Part shown: positions 17,799 to 26,267 of the stretch, one piece after another | How positions within the stretch are numbered: the first letter of the stretch is position 1 | Layout: the number at the start of each line of letters is the position of its first letter | Source of the DNA: Burkholderia sp. D-99 | GTDB taxonomy: Bacteria > Pseudomonadota > Gammaproteobacteria > Burkholderiales > Burkholderiaceae | Reading direction: 5' to 3' | Length of the DNA stretch: 64,000 bases | Assembly: GCF_011605345.1 (NCBI RefSeq) | Contig: NZ_JAAOXM010000005.1 | Location: 372,001 to 436,000, forward strand | The notes under the pieces: generated by a model | Seen by the model: only the letters and a program-made list of their open reading frames with translations | Told to the model about the DNA's origin: nothing | Databases searched by the model: none | Position numbers and translations under genes: made by a program

Positions 17799-18587
17799 AT
17801 GAACGACGTTCTTTCCGATGACGTACCTGTCGCATTGCGCATCAACGGTGTCGCGATCGGTGACGATGCGATTACGGCCGAGGCTGCGCATCACGGCGAC
17901 GCGCCCGATCCGCTCGACGCGGCCCGGCGCGCGCTCGCGGTGCGCGAGCTGCTGCGGCAGCGCGCGGTGTCGCTCGCGCTGCTCGACGAAAATGCACCGC
18001 TCGACGATGCAGCCGTCGACGCGCTGCTCGAACGCGAGCTCACGCACCTGCCCGAACCCGATCGCGCGGCTTGCGAGCGCTATTACGCGCAGCATCCGGC
18101 GCGCTTTCGCCGCAACGACATCGTCTATGCGAGCCACGTGCTGTTCGCAATGACGGATCGTGTGCCGCTCGCACCGCTGCGGCAGCGCGCGGAGGCCGCG
18201 CTCGCCGATGTAGTCGCCGCGCCCGACACGTTCGAAGCACTCGCGCGCGCATCGTCGAACTGCCCGTCGGCGGAAGTCGGCGGCAGCCTCGGGCAGCTGC
18301 TGCGCGGCGACACGGTGCCGGAATTCGAGGCCGCGCTGTTCGACACCGACGGGCTCGGCGTGTTGCCGAAACTCGTCAATACGCGCTTCGGTTTCCACAT
18401 CGTGCGCATCGAGCGCCGCGTGCCGGGCGATGCGGTGCCGTTCGACGAAGCCGCCGCGCAGATCGCCGCGTACCTGTCGGAACGCGTGCGGGAGCGGGCG
18501 ATGCGGCAGTACGTGGCGATTCTCGCGGGTGGTGCGCGCGTCGAAGGTGTGGCATTCGACGGCGCGAACGGGCCGCTGGTCCAGTGA
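17799..18587 (+). CDS. Parvulin-type peptidyl-prolyl cis-trans isomerase in the nar operon
   Basis: PpiC/NifM-like protein of 262 residues, likely a folding factor for nitrate reductase or NarK. The C-terminal parvulin domain (residues about 110-225) is recognised by VYASHVLFAM, FEALARASSNCPSAEVGGSLGQLLRG, VPEFEAALF and TRFGFHIVRIERR. The N-terminal 100 residues are helical. No signal peptide is visible, so it should act in the cytoplasm, unlike PpiD or SurA. A GAGGAGG site precedes the start, 9 bases from narI. PPIases in nar operons are seen in beta-proteobacteria; the client is inferred. Confidence 0.88.
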   Translation: MNDVLSDDVPVALRINGVAIGDDAITAEAAHHGDAPDPLDAARRALAVRELLRQRAVSLALLDENAPLDDAAVDALLERELTHLPEPDRAACERYYAQHPARFRRNDIVYASHVLFAMTDRVPLAPLRQRAEAALADVVAAPDTFEALARASSNCPSAEVGGSLGQLLRGDTVPEFEAALFDTDGLGVLPKLVNTRFGFHIVRIERRVPGDAVPFDEAAAQIAAYLSERVRERAMRQYVAILAGGARVEGVAFDGANGPLVQ

Positions 18588-18602
18588 AACGGGGTGTGAT
18601 GC

Positions 18603-19871
18603 ATGGCAACTCAACAACAAGGTAACGTGGTGCCGGCCGGCGGCGCGCCGGCGATTCCGCTGCGCGCGTGGTCGGTGCTGGCCGCGAGCACGCTCGCATT
18701 CATGGTGTGCTTCGTCGTGTGGATGATGTTCGGCGTGCTCGGCGTGCAGTTGCGCACCGATCTCGGGCTGAACAGTACGGAATTCGGGCTGCTCACGTCG
18801 ACGCCCGTGCTGACCGGTGCGCTGATGCGCTTGCCGCTCGGCACGTGGACCGACCGCTTCGGCGGCCGTATCGTGATGACGGTGCTGCTCGTGGTGTGTG
18901 CGGTGCCCGTCTATATCGTCAGCTACGCGACGCAGCTCTGGCAGTTCCTGCTGATCGGGCTGTTTCTCGGTTGCGTCGGCGCGTCGTTCGCGGTTGGCAC
19001 GCCGTATGTCGCGCGTTTCTTCCCGCCGCAGCGGCGCGGACTCGCGATGGGCGTGTTCGGCGCGGGCACGTGTGGCGCGGCCGTCAACCTGTTCGTCACG
19101 CCGCTGCTGCTCGACGCGTACGGCTGGCGCTTCGTGCCGCGCGTGTATGCGGTCGCGTTGCTCGTCACGGCCGCGATTTTCTGGTTCGCGTCGGCGCCCG
19201 ATCCGGGCGCGGGCAAGCGCGGCGGTTCGCTGCTCGATTCGTTCAAGGTGTTGCGCGACCCGCGCGTGTGGCGGCTCTGCCAGTACTACTCGATCACGTT
19301 TGGCGGCTTCACCGCGCTGTCGCTGTGGATTCCGCAGTACCTGAAGAGCGAATACGGGATGTCGCTCGTGATGGCGTCCGCGTTCGCGGCCGGCTTCTCG
19401 TTGCCGGGCTCGGTGCTGCGCGCGCTCGGCGGTGCGTTGTCCGATCGCTTCGGCGCGCACGCGGTCACGTGGTGGGGGCTATGGGTCGCATGGATCGCAC
19501 TGTTCCTGCTGTCGTATCCGGCGACCGACTTCGTGATCCACACGATCGACGGCACCGCGACGCTCAACGTGGCGATGCCGGTGGCCGGCTTCGTCGCGCT
19601 GACCTTCGTGCTCGGCGCGGTGTTCGCGCTCGGGATGGCGTCGACCTTCAAGTACGTCGCCGACGATTTCGCGGACAACATGGGCGTCGTCACGGGCATC
19701 GTCGGGCTCGCGGGCGGGCTCGGCGGCTTCCTGCTGCCGATCCTGTTCGGCATGCTGCTCGACCTGCTGCGCGTGCGCACGACCTGCTTCATGTTCCTGT
19801 ACGGGATCGTGTGGGTGTCGCTGATCCTGATCTACCTGTCGGAAGTGCGGCGCACGCCTGTCACGGGCTGA
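18603..19871 (+). CDS. narK: Nitrate/nitrite transporter (MFS, NNP family)
   Basis: Inner-membrane carrier moving nitrate in and/or nitrite out during nitrate respiration. The 422-residue protein has about 12 helices, the conserved substrate-Arg segment ALMRLPLGTWTDRFGGR near residue 75, and the two nitrate signatures GVFGAGTCGAAVN (helix 5) and GIVGLAGGLGGFLLP (helix 11). It starts 15 bases after the PPIase gene in the same operon. Only one NarK is present here, so whether it is the proton symport or antiport type cannot be told. Confidence 0.93.
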   Translation: MATQQQGNVVPAGGAPAIPLRAWSVLAASTLAFMVCFVVWMMFGVLGVQLRTDLGLNSTEFGLLTSTPVLTGALMRLPLGTWTDRFGGRIVMTVLLVVCAVPVYIVSYATQLWQFLLIGLFLGCVGASFAVGTPYVARFFPPQRRGLAMGVFGAGTCGAAVNLFVTPLLLDAYGWRFVPRVYAVALLVTAAIFWFASAPDPGAGKRGGSLLDSFKVLRDPRVWRLCQYYSITFGGFTALSLWIPQYLKSEYGMSLVMASAFAAGFSLPGSVLRALGGALSDRFGAHAVTWWGLWVAWIALFLLSYPATDFVIHTIDGTATLNVAMPVAGFVALTFVLGAVFALGMASTFKYVADDFADNMGVVTGIVGLAGGLGGFLLPILFGMLLDLLRVRTTCFMFLYGIVWVSLILIYLSEVRRTPVTG

Positions 19872-19985
19872 CGGGTTTCGATCGATACGCGTGGGCGCGA
19901 TGCCGGGACGATCCGGGGTCGCGCATCGTCGCCTGTCGCGCCCGCGACGTATCCGGCCGCGCGCGCTTCTGTCAAACTGGCGCCC

Positions 19986-21719
19986 ATGAAACCGCGCCTC
20001 GCCTCACCGCTTTCCTCCGATTCCGCGCCTGCGCCCGCAGGCTTTCCCGACGCCGACGAACTGGCCGCGTTGCGCGCGTGGTACGCGGGCATGACCGTGC
20101 GCCAGGCGGTCGAGCGCTACCTGCCCGATCGTCTCGGCGAAGGTCGCTCGGCGCGCGGCGTGATCGGCGGCATCCGGCGCCGCCTCGTGCGCGTCGCGCG
20201 GCAGGCCGGCCGGCCCGATCTCGCGGAGCGGCTCGGTCATCCCGACGGTGAGCGTATTCAGGAGGCGAAGGCGGCTGCCGAAGCAATCGGCCTGCTGCGT
20301 CATGCGCGCGCGCCGGTCCCGCAGATCAGCGACGACGTCGGCCTGTGGCTGCCCGCGCGTGCGGTCGTTGCGCTGCGGGCGCACGGGATCGCGACGCTCG
20401 CCGATCTCACGGTGCGGATTCCGCGCCGGCGCCAGTGGTGGCGTGCGATCGCGGGCCTCGGTGTGGCCAGTGCACGGCACATCGAGGCGTTTTTCGCCGC
20501 GCATCCGGACCTGACCGAACGGGCCCGCGCGCTGATCGCGGCGACGCCGCGCGGCAGCATCGTGCCGTGGGAGCAGTTGAAGCTGCCGCACGAGGTCGAC
20601 GGTTCGGCCGGCACGTTCCGCGCGCCGCGCGCGACCAGCACGCTCGATGCGGACAACGATTACGCGGCCGTGCATGCCTGGCTCTCGCTGCACGAATCGG
20701 CTGCGACGCGGCGTGCGTACCGGAAGGAGGCCGAGCGCTTGATCCTGTGGGCGATCGTCGAGCGCGGCCGCGCGCTGTCGTCGCTGACGACCGAGGATGC
20801 GGTCGCGTATCGCGCGTTCGTGCGGCGCCCGACGCCACACGAACGCTGGGTCGGGCCCGTGCGGCCGCGCAGCGCGCCCGACTGGCGGCCGTTCTCGGGT
20901 GCGCTGTCCGCGCGTTCGGCGGCGTACACGCTGTCGGTGCTCGGCGCGCTGTTTCGCTGGCTGATCGAGCAGCGCTACCTGCTCGCGAATCCGTTCGCGG
21001 GCGTCAAGGTGCGCGACACGCGCGGTGCAAACGCGCTCGACACGTCGCACGCCTTCACCGAAGGCGAGTGGCTGCTCGTGCGCACGATCGCCGACGGGCT
21101 CGAGTTCCGTAAGGGCACGACGGCCGCGCCGCAGTCGGGCTGGACACCGGCCGCCGCGCAACGGCTGCGCTTCATTCTCGATTTCGGCTATGCGACCGGG
21201 CTGCGCGCGAGCGAGCTGGTCGGCGCGACGCTCGGCGGTATCGAGACCGATGCGCACGGCGACGCGTGGCTGAAGGTGATCGGCAAGGGCAGCAAGGCCG
21301 CGCGCGTCGCGTTGCCGCCGCTCGCGCGCACGGCGCTCGACCGTTATCTGGTTGTGCGCCGGCTGCCGGTCACGCCGGTGCGCTGGCGGCCCGATACGCC
21401 GCTGATCGCGAGCCTCGCGGAAGACGGCGCGGCCGCGATCACGAGCGTGCGGCTGTGGAAGGTGATGCAGCGATTCTTCGCGCAGACGGCTGATCTGGTC
21501 GAAGCCGACAACCCCGCGCTCGCGCAGAAGCTGCGGCAGGCGAGCCCGCACTGGATGCGCCATACGCATGCGACGCATGCGTTGGCGCGCGGCGCGGAGT
21601 TGACGACCGTGCGCGACAACCTGCGGCATGCGTCGATCTCGACGACGTCGATCTACCTGCATGGCGACGACGTGAAGCGGGCGCGGCAGATGTCGAGCGC
21701 GTTTGCGGCGGACAAGTAA
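19986..21719 (+). CDS. Tyrosine recombinase / integrase with N-terminal HhH-like domain
   Basis: Site-specific DNA recombinase of 577 residues. The C-terminal catalytic domain shows the Arg in TGLRASEL, the Lys in GKGSKAARV, the His-x-x-Arg in HWMRHTHATH, and LRHASISTTSIYLH containing the second His and the nucleophile Tyr. A SAM-like core-binding domain is near residues 220-330. The N-terminal 190 residues hold a helix-hairpin-helix-like stretch (LRAHGIATLADLT and IAGLGVASARHIEAFF), matching the large Burkholderia integrases. No element ends, att repeat or excisionase gene is seen beside it, so it may be a resident chromosomal recombinase. Confidence 0.85.
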   Translation: MKPRLASPLSSDSAPAPAGFPDADELAALRAWYAGMTVRQAVERYLPDRLGEGRSARGVIGGIRRRLVRVARQAGRPDLAERLGHPDGERIQEAKAAAEAIGLLRHARAPVPQISDDVGLWLPARAVVALRAHGIATLADLTVRIPRRRQWWRAIAGLGVASARHIEAFFAAHPDLTERARALIAATPRGSIVPWEQLKLPHEVDGSAGTFRAPRATSTLDADNDYAAVHAWLSLHESAATRRAYRKEAERLILWAIVERGRALSSLTTEDAVAYRAFVRRPTPHERWVGPVRPRSAPDWRPFSGALSARSAAYTLSVLGALFRWLIEQRYLLANPFAGVKVRDTRGANALDTSHAFTEGEWLLVRTIADGLEFRKGTTAAPQSGWTPAAAQRLRFILDFGYATGLRASELVGATLGGIETDAHGDAWLKVIGKGSKAARVALPPLARTALDRYLVVRRLPVTPVRWRPDTPLIASLAEDGAAAITSVRLWKVMQRFFAQTADLVEADNPALAQKLRQASPHWMRHTHATHALARGAELTTVRDNLRHASISTTSIYLHGDDVKRARQMSSAFAADK

Positions 21720-21755
21720 CGGCGTCGCGTCGATGAGGCAGGCGCTGCGTGCGCG

Positions 21756-22472
21756 TCATGTCGGCTGTCGGCTTGCGTCGGGGTGCGCGAGGTGCTGCGC
21801 CGCACGCGCCACGACCGCATGACGATCGGGCCGCACGCGCTCGAACAGCGCGGACACCGACGCGAGAATGTCCGGTGCGGCCCGCTCGGGACGTCCGCAG
21901 TCGAACGGCGGCTCGGGCGCATATTCGATGCCGAGCTGTACCGCTTGCGCGTAGGCCGGGCCGGCCAGGTCGGCCATCACCGAGAGCGCCATGTCGATGC
22001 CGGCAGTGACGCCGCCGCCCGTGATGACCGGGCCGTCGCGTACCACGCGGCCTTCGTCGACGATCGCACCGAACGGCGGCAGCAGGTCGCGCCACGCCCA
22101 ATGGCATGCGGCCCGCCGGCCTTGCAGCAACCCGGCCGCGCCGAGGACCAGCGACCCGCTGCACACGGAGGTAACATAGCGGGCGCCCAGCGCGAGCCGG
22201 CGCACCTCGCGGACGAACGCCTCGTCGGCGAGCGCGTCGATCACGCCGAGCCCGCCCGGCACGCAGACGAGATCGGCGTGCGCGATGTCGGCGAGCCGCT
22301 CGACCTCAGCAAGGGTCAGGCCGCTGTCCGCGCGAATCGATCCGCAGCGCACCGAGGCCCGGTGAATCCGCGCACCCGGGAGACGCCAGAACACTTCGTC
22401 CGGCCCGGTGAAATCGAGCTGCGTGACATGATCGAACAATGCGAATACGACGATGAACGGCGTGGTGGACAT
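21756..22472 (-). CDS. DJ-1/PfpI family protein (isonitrile hydratase-like)
   Basis: Class I glutamine-amidotransferase-like enzyme of 238 residues; related proteins hydrate isonitriles or act as glyoxalases/chaperones, and the reaction here is open. The nucleophile elbow TSVCSGSLVLGAAGLL places the reactive Cys near residue 103, and CHWAWRDLL follows as in isonitrile hydratases. It starts at ATG 22472 with GGGAG upstream. It is divergent from a GlxA-type regulator whose N-terminal domain has the same fold, and that regulator probably controls it. The last 40 residues are Ala/Arg rich. Confidence 0.82.
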   Translation of the reverse strand: MSTTPFIVVFALFDHVTQLDFTGPDEVFWRLPGARIHRASVRCGSIRADSGLTLAEVERLADIAHADLVCVPGGLGVIDALADEAFVREVRRLALGARYVTSVCSGSLVLGAAGLLQGRRAACHWAWRDLLPPFGAIVDEGRVVRDGPVITGGGVTAGIDMALSVMADLAGPAYAQAVQLGIEYAPEPPFDCGRPERAAPDILASVSALFERVRPDRHAVVARAAQHLAHPDASRQPT

Positions 22473-22556
22473 CACGAACTCCCGAAGACATGAGCGGCCT
22501 GTAGCATCGCGCCGCACGCTGTCCGTCGCAATGTCATTTCTCCCGCACTTTCTGCC

Positions 22557-23489
22557 ATGACCCATCGCGTCGCCGTGCTCGTGTATCCCGGTTTCCAGGT
22601 GCTGGATGCCGCCGGGCCCGTTTCCGCGTTCGAGATGGCCGACTATGCGCGCGCGCCGTATTACGCGGTTTGCATCGTCGCGGCGCAGCCGGGGCTGGTG
22701 CGCAGTTCGTCGGGCGTGAGCTGGCACGCCGAGCCGTTGCCGGATGCGGCGGACCTCGATACGTTGCTGGTCGCGGGCGGCGACGGCGTCGATGCCGCGA
22801 TGGTCGACGCAGCGACGTGCGCGTTCGTCCGGCGCTGCGCGGCGGGCGGCATCCGCGTGGCGAGCGTCTGTTCGGGCAGCTTGCTGCTGGCCGCGGCCGG
22901 TGTGCTGGACGGTCGGCTCGCGACCACGCACTGGGGCTGCGGCGAGCGCTTCGCGCAGGCGTTTCCGCAGGTGCGGCTGGCGCTCGACCGCATCTACGTG
23001 AATGACGGGCCGTTCTGGACGAGCGCCGGCATCACGGCCGGCATCGACCTGACGCTTGCGCTGATCGGCGAGGATCGCGGCGAGCGGCTGGCGCGGGCCG
23101 TCGCGAAACGGCTGGTCGTGTACTACCGGCGCCCCGGCGGGCAGTCGCAATTCTCGGCACTGATCGAACTCGACAGCGCGCAAGGGCGCTTCAAGCCGTT
23201 GCTCGACTACATTCGCCGCAATCTCGGCGCGCGCTTGCGCGTGAGCGACCTGGCCGAGCAGGCGTGCATGAGCCCGCGTCAATTCGCGCGGGCGTTTCAG
23301 ACGGAAACCGGCCTTACGCCGGCCAAGGCAGTCGAGAAGCTGCGCGTGGAAGCCGCGCGCGCCGCGCTTGAAAGCGGGGCGGCGTCGCTGCAGCGCGTGG
23401 CGAACGAATGCGGTTTCGGCGATACGGAGAACATGCGGCGCAGTTTCCAGCGCTGGCTGGGCGTCGCGCCGTCGGCGCTGCGTTCGTAG
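22557..23489 (+). CDS. GlxA-type AraC transcriptional regulator
   Basis: The 310-residue regulator combines an N-terminal DJ-1/PfpI-like sensor domain (residues 1-190; VASVCSGSLLLAAAGVL with a Cys at the elbow, then HWGCGERFAQ) and a C-terminal AraC double helix-turn-helix (LRVSDLAEQACMSPRQFARAF and LQRVANECGFGDTENMRRSF). Such regulators often control divergent genes; here the neighbour 84 bases away is the PfpI enzyme at 21756-22472, whose domain it shares, so it likely senses that enzyme's substrate or product. Confidence 0.88.
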   Translation: MTHRVAVLVYPGFQVLDAAGPVSAFEMADYARAPYYAVCIVAAQPGLVRSSSGVSWHAEPLPDAADLDTLLVAGGDGVDAAMVDAATCAFVRRCAAGGIRVASVCSGSLLLAAAGVLDGRLATTHWGCGERFAQAFPQVRLALDRIYVNDGPFWTSAGITAGIDLTLALIGEDRGERLARAVAKRLVVYYRRPGGQSQFSALIELDSAQGRFKPLLDYIRRNLGARLRVSDLAEQACMSPRQFARAFQTETGLTPAKAVEKLRVEAARAALESGAASLQRVANECGFGDTENMRRSFQRWLGVAPSALRS

Positions 23490-23711
23490 GCGGGCGTTGT
23501 CGCGTCGTCACGTCGTCGATCGCGATTGTCTCGCTCGGGCGCGCGCCGTCATGCAATTGTCAGGACGCGGGGCGATGTGGACCGGGAAGCCCCTGCACGT
23601 GTCTTAACGCGCGTTCCGCTGTCGAATGGATGACGTACCGCAGCGCATCTGCCAATAGGGCGGAACGGTCCGGCATACCCCACGGTCATAAACTTTTTAC
23701 AAGGAGCAGGG

Positions 23712-24035
23712 ATGGCATCGAGCCAAAGCACAGTCGATTTCATCGTCGAGCAGATGGGGGCGGCCGGCACGGTATCGGCGCGCAAGATGTTCGGCGAGTA
23801 CGGTATCTATTGCGACGGCAAGATGGCCGCGCTCGTCTGCGACGATCGGCTGTTCGTCAAGCCGACACCCGAAGGCCGCGCGTTTCTCGGCGCGTGCGAG
23901 GAAGGTTCACCGTATCCGGGCGCGAAACCGCATCTCGTCATCGGCGGCGAGCGCTGGGACGATCGCGAATGGCTGTCGGCGCTGATCCGGATCACCGCCG
24001 CGCAGTTGCCGGTGCCGGTGAAGCGGCGCCGATAG
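23712..24035 (+). CDS. TfoX N-terminal domain protein
   Basis: A 107-residue protein made only of the TfoX-N domain: MFGEYGIYCDGKMAALVCDDRLFVKP is the family core. In TfoX/Sxy this domain belongs to competence regulators, but stand-alone versions are common and uncharacterised. Strong ribosome site AAGGAGCAGGG before ATG 23712. It stands alone, 222 bases after the GlxA-type gene and 89 bases before the next. Confidence 0.85.
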   Translation: MASSQSTVDFIVEQMGAAGTVSARKMFGEYGIYCDGKMAALVCDDRLFVKPTPEGRAFLGACEEGSPYPGAKPHLVIGGERWDDREWLSALIRITAAQLPVPVKRRR

Positions 24036-24124
24036 CGGCCTTCTCGCGTGCAATGTTGCGCTGCGGCCAGGCGTATTCTGTGACACATGTGCGCGACCCT
24101 CGCGCGCCAGGCGGGAGCACAAGA

Positions 24125-25036
24125 ATGAAGACATCCGGACATCCGCGCGGCACGTGGCTTGCTCGCCGCGCCCGGTACGCGCTCGTCGCGGCCCTGTGTA
24201 TGGGCTGGAGCGCGCTGTCGTTCGGCGCGGACGATGCGGCGACGCTGCTCGAGCGTTACCGCAGCCTCGGCGCGCAACTCAAGGACAACGCATTTCACCG
24301 GCCGCTGGTGCTCGAATCGGCGGAAGCGTCGTCGTCGCTGAAGGGCGACATCTACGCGGTGGTCGACTATCCGTACGCGGTCGTGAGCGGCCAGCTCGAC
24401 GATCCCGCGCAGGGCCCCGCGAACTGGTGCGCGGTGCTGATCCTGCACCTGAACACGAAGTATTGTCATGCGTCGAGCGGCAGCAACGGCCCGGTGCTCG
24501 ACGTGAACCTCGGCCGAAAGATCCAGCAGAAGCTGTCGGACACCTATCGCGTGCAGTTCCGCTATCGCGTGGCAGCCACATCGCCCGACTATTTCCAGGT
24601 CGACCTGACCGCCGACAGCGGCCCGATGGGCACGAAGGATTACCGGATCGCGCTGGAGGCCGTGCCGGTCGGCGCGTCGCGCACGTTCCTGCACCTCACG
24701 TATTCGTATGGCTTCGGCACGGTCGGCCGCATGGCGATGAAGACCTACCTCGCGACCGTCGGCAGCGACAAGATCGGCTTCACGAACGTCGGTGGCGCAT
24801 CGGCCGCGCAGCCGCAGTACGTGGGCGGCGTGCGCGGGCTGCTGGAGCGCAACACGATGCGCTACTACCTTGCGATCGACGCGTATCTCGCGACGCTCGA
24901 CAAGCCGCTCGACCAGCGCCTCGCGCGCTGGTTCGACGCAACCGAGCAGTATCCGCAGCAACTGCACGAGGTCGAGCGCGGCCCGTATCTGCAGATGAAA
25001 GCGCAGGAGGTGCAGCGGCAGCAGGCGGCGCGGTAG
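24125..25036 (+). CDS. Secreted protein of unknown function
   Basis: A 303-residue exported protein: basic N terminus (MKTSGHPRGTWLARRARY), hydrophobic stretch and a cleavage-like AxA region near residue 36 (SALSFGADD). The mature part is mixed alpha/beta with two Cys (WCAVLILHLNTKYC), a FRYRV/FQVDL strand pair and a long helical C terminus rich in Gln (YLQMKAQEVQRQQAAR). ATG 24125 follows GGGAG. No named family is recognised. Its last 115 bases recur at 36689-36803, so the adjoining island lies exactly between its stop and a copy of its own 3' end. Confidence 0.75.
   Translation: MKTSGHPRGTWLARRARYALVAALCMGWSALSFGADDAATLLERYRSLGAQLKDNAFHRPLVLESAEASSSLKGDIYAVVDYPYAVVSGQLDDPAQGPANWCAVLILHLNTKYCHASSGSNGPVLDVNLGRKIQQKLSDTYRVQFRYRVAATSPDYFQVDLTADSGPMGTKDYRIALEAVPVGASRTFLHLTYSYGFGTVGRMAMKTYLATVGSDKIGFTNVGGASAAQPQYVGGVRGLLERNTMRYYLAIDAYLATLDKPLDQRLARWFDATEQYPQQLHEVERGPYLQMKAQEVQRQQAAR
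24922..25036 (+). repeat. Left direct repeat bracketing the island (3' end of 24125 gene)
   Basis: These 115 bases match 36689-36803 in the same orientation with about ten mismatches by eye (about 90 percent identity), most in third codon positions. Both copies end in a stop codon (TAG here, TGA there). The pair bracket an 11.65-kb block that has lower GC and a different gene content. Confidence 0.8.
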
Positions 25037-25463
25037 GCGGCGCACATGCGCGGAGCGCCGCGAGCGGACAGCTTCGTGAACAACGCCCACGTGGCTGGAG
25101 CGAGGTGGAAGGATGCAGGAGTGTGAGTTGCGGACACAATCCGACACTGTTTTCGGAGGGCCTGTCGGTGGCGATTATTCTCAACTGGTATCCGGAAATC
25201 ACCAAATGGATAGCGCGTTGCCGGTTTGTCCGCGTGACTAAGAAAAATCGGCGAATTCGACGATATATTTTCTTGGCGCTCTTCCGAGTGACTGTGGAAT
25301 AAAATCCTATCGTGATCGAACGTAGGGAAGCTAAAGAGCGACGAAGACAAGATGGGTGGAAAAGGCTGAGAGGGCCCGCACGAATCTGTCCGAATCACTC
25401 TTGATGCAACCGCTGGGAGTCACGTTAAAAAAATACACGTGAAATTTGCATCGGGGAAACCAA
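25037..25463. other. AT-richer intergenic region at left island edge
   Basis: No convincing gene. GC falls sharply after about 25190, where AT-rich segments such as the run near 25260-25290 and 25425-25445 precede the LprI-like gene and could hold its promoter. No IS ends were recognised. Confidence 0.5.
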
Positions 25464-26198
25464 ATGGCAATAGTAGGCAACAGCCTGGTTGGAATAGGGG
25501 TGCTTGCATCACTGATCGGTATTGGTGGCTTTATAGACACGCGTAAGGTAGATCGGAGGTTTAAGACTGGTTATAAGAACAACGAGCCGGACTCTAGAAA
25601 TTTTGTCCGGTCAGGCAAGATTTTGTTGTGTGGTATCGGTTTATTTTTATTCGGGTTGATGGTTAACCGCATATCGGATACGGACATGCAATCGACTCGC
25701 GCCGAAGTGACTCACGAAGACCGGGTAGCGGGGGGACTTTCCACTGTCGATGCTGCTAAACCGACAAACGAGAATTTGCTGCCGGACGTTCATCCGTCAG
25801 ATCGGTCAGCATCCAGCATGTCCAGTGCCGGGCGTCCATCGATCGAAATTTCTGAACAGAACGGCGGTGCCTCCGACGCACCGGTTGATCATGCCGTGCA
25901 AGCGCATACTTTTGCGACCAGTTTTGATTGCTCACGAGCATCGTACGATGACGAATCGGCGATCTGTCATGACCCAGGTTTGGCAGCAATGGACCGGAGA
26001 TTGGCTCAGCTGTACGCGGCTGCATTGCGAACCGTCCCGGATCCGGAGTCTCTTCGGCAATCCGAGTCGGAGTGGGTCGCTACTCGGCACCAATGTGGCA
26101 AGGACCTCAATTGCTTGCGTCGCGCATACGGCGAGAGAATCGGCCAGTTCGTGGGTTCGCTAGGTTCGAAGCCTTTGCTTCCCGAGGACGGCAAATAG
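25464..26198 (+). CDS. Membrane-anchored LprI-like protein
   Basis: A 244-residue envelope protein. Two hydrophobic segments (residues about 7-25 and 50-66) precede a Ser/Asp/Glu-rich linker, then a C-terminal Cys domain (residues about 155-232: FDCSRASYDDESAICHD, LAAMDRRLAQLY, WVATRHQCGKDLNCLRRAYGERI) matching the LprI/DUF1311 pattern of four Cys. LprI of Mycobacterium inhibits lysozyme; an inhibitory or sensing role here is conjecture. ATG 25464 follows CGGGGAAA; a TTG 18 bases up is possible. Codon use is clearly lower in GC than the flanks. It is convergent with the defence-like operon, 69 bases away. Confidence 0.7.
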   Translation: MAIVGNSLVGIGVLASLIGIGGFIDTRKVDRRFKTGYKNNEPDSRNFVRSGKILLCGIGLFLFGLMVNRISDTDMQSTRAEVTHEDRVAGGLSTVDAAKPTNENLLPDVHPSDRSASSMSSAGRPSIEISEQNGGASDAPVDHAVQAHTFATSFDCSRASYDDESAICHDPGLAAMDRRLAQLYAAALRTVPDPESLRQSESEWVATRHQCGKDLNCLRRAYGERIGQFVGSLGSKPLLPEDGK

Positions 26199-26267
26199 AT
26201 TCACTTCGGCAGCGATGACCCCGATGCGCGGCGAACGCCGCGCCTGGAAGACTCTCTCCAGCACGAT

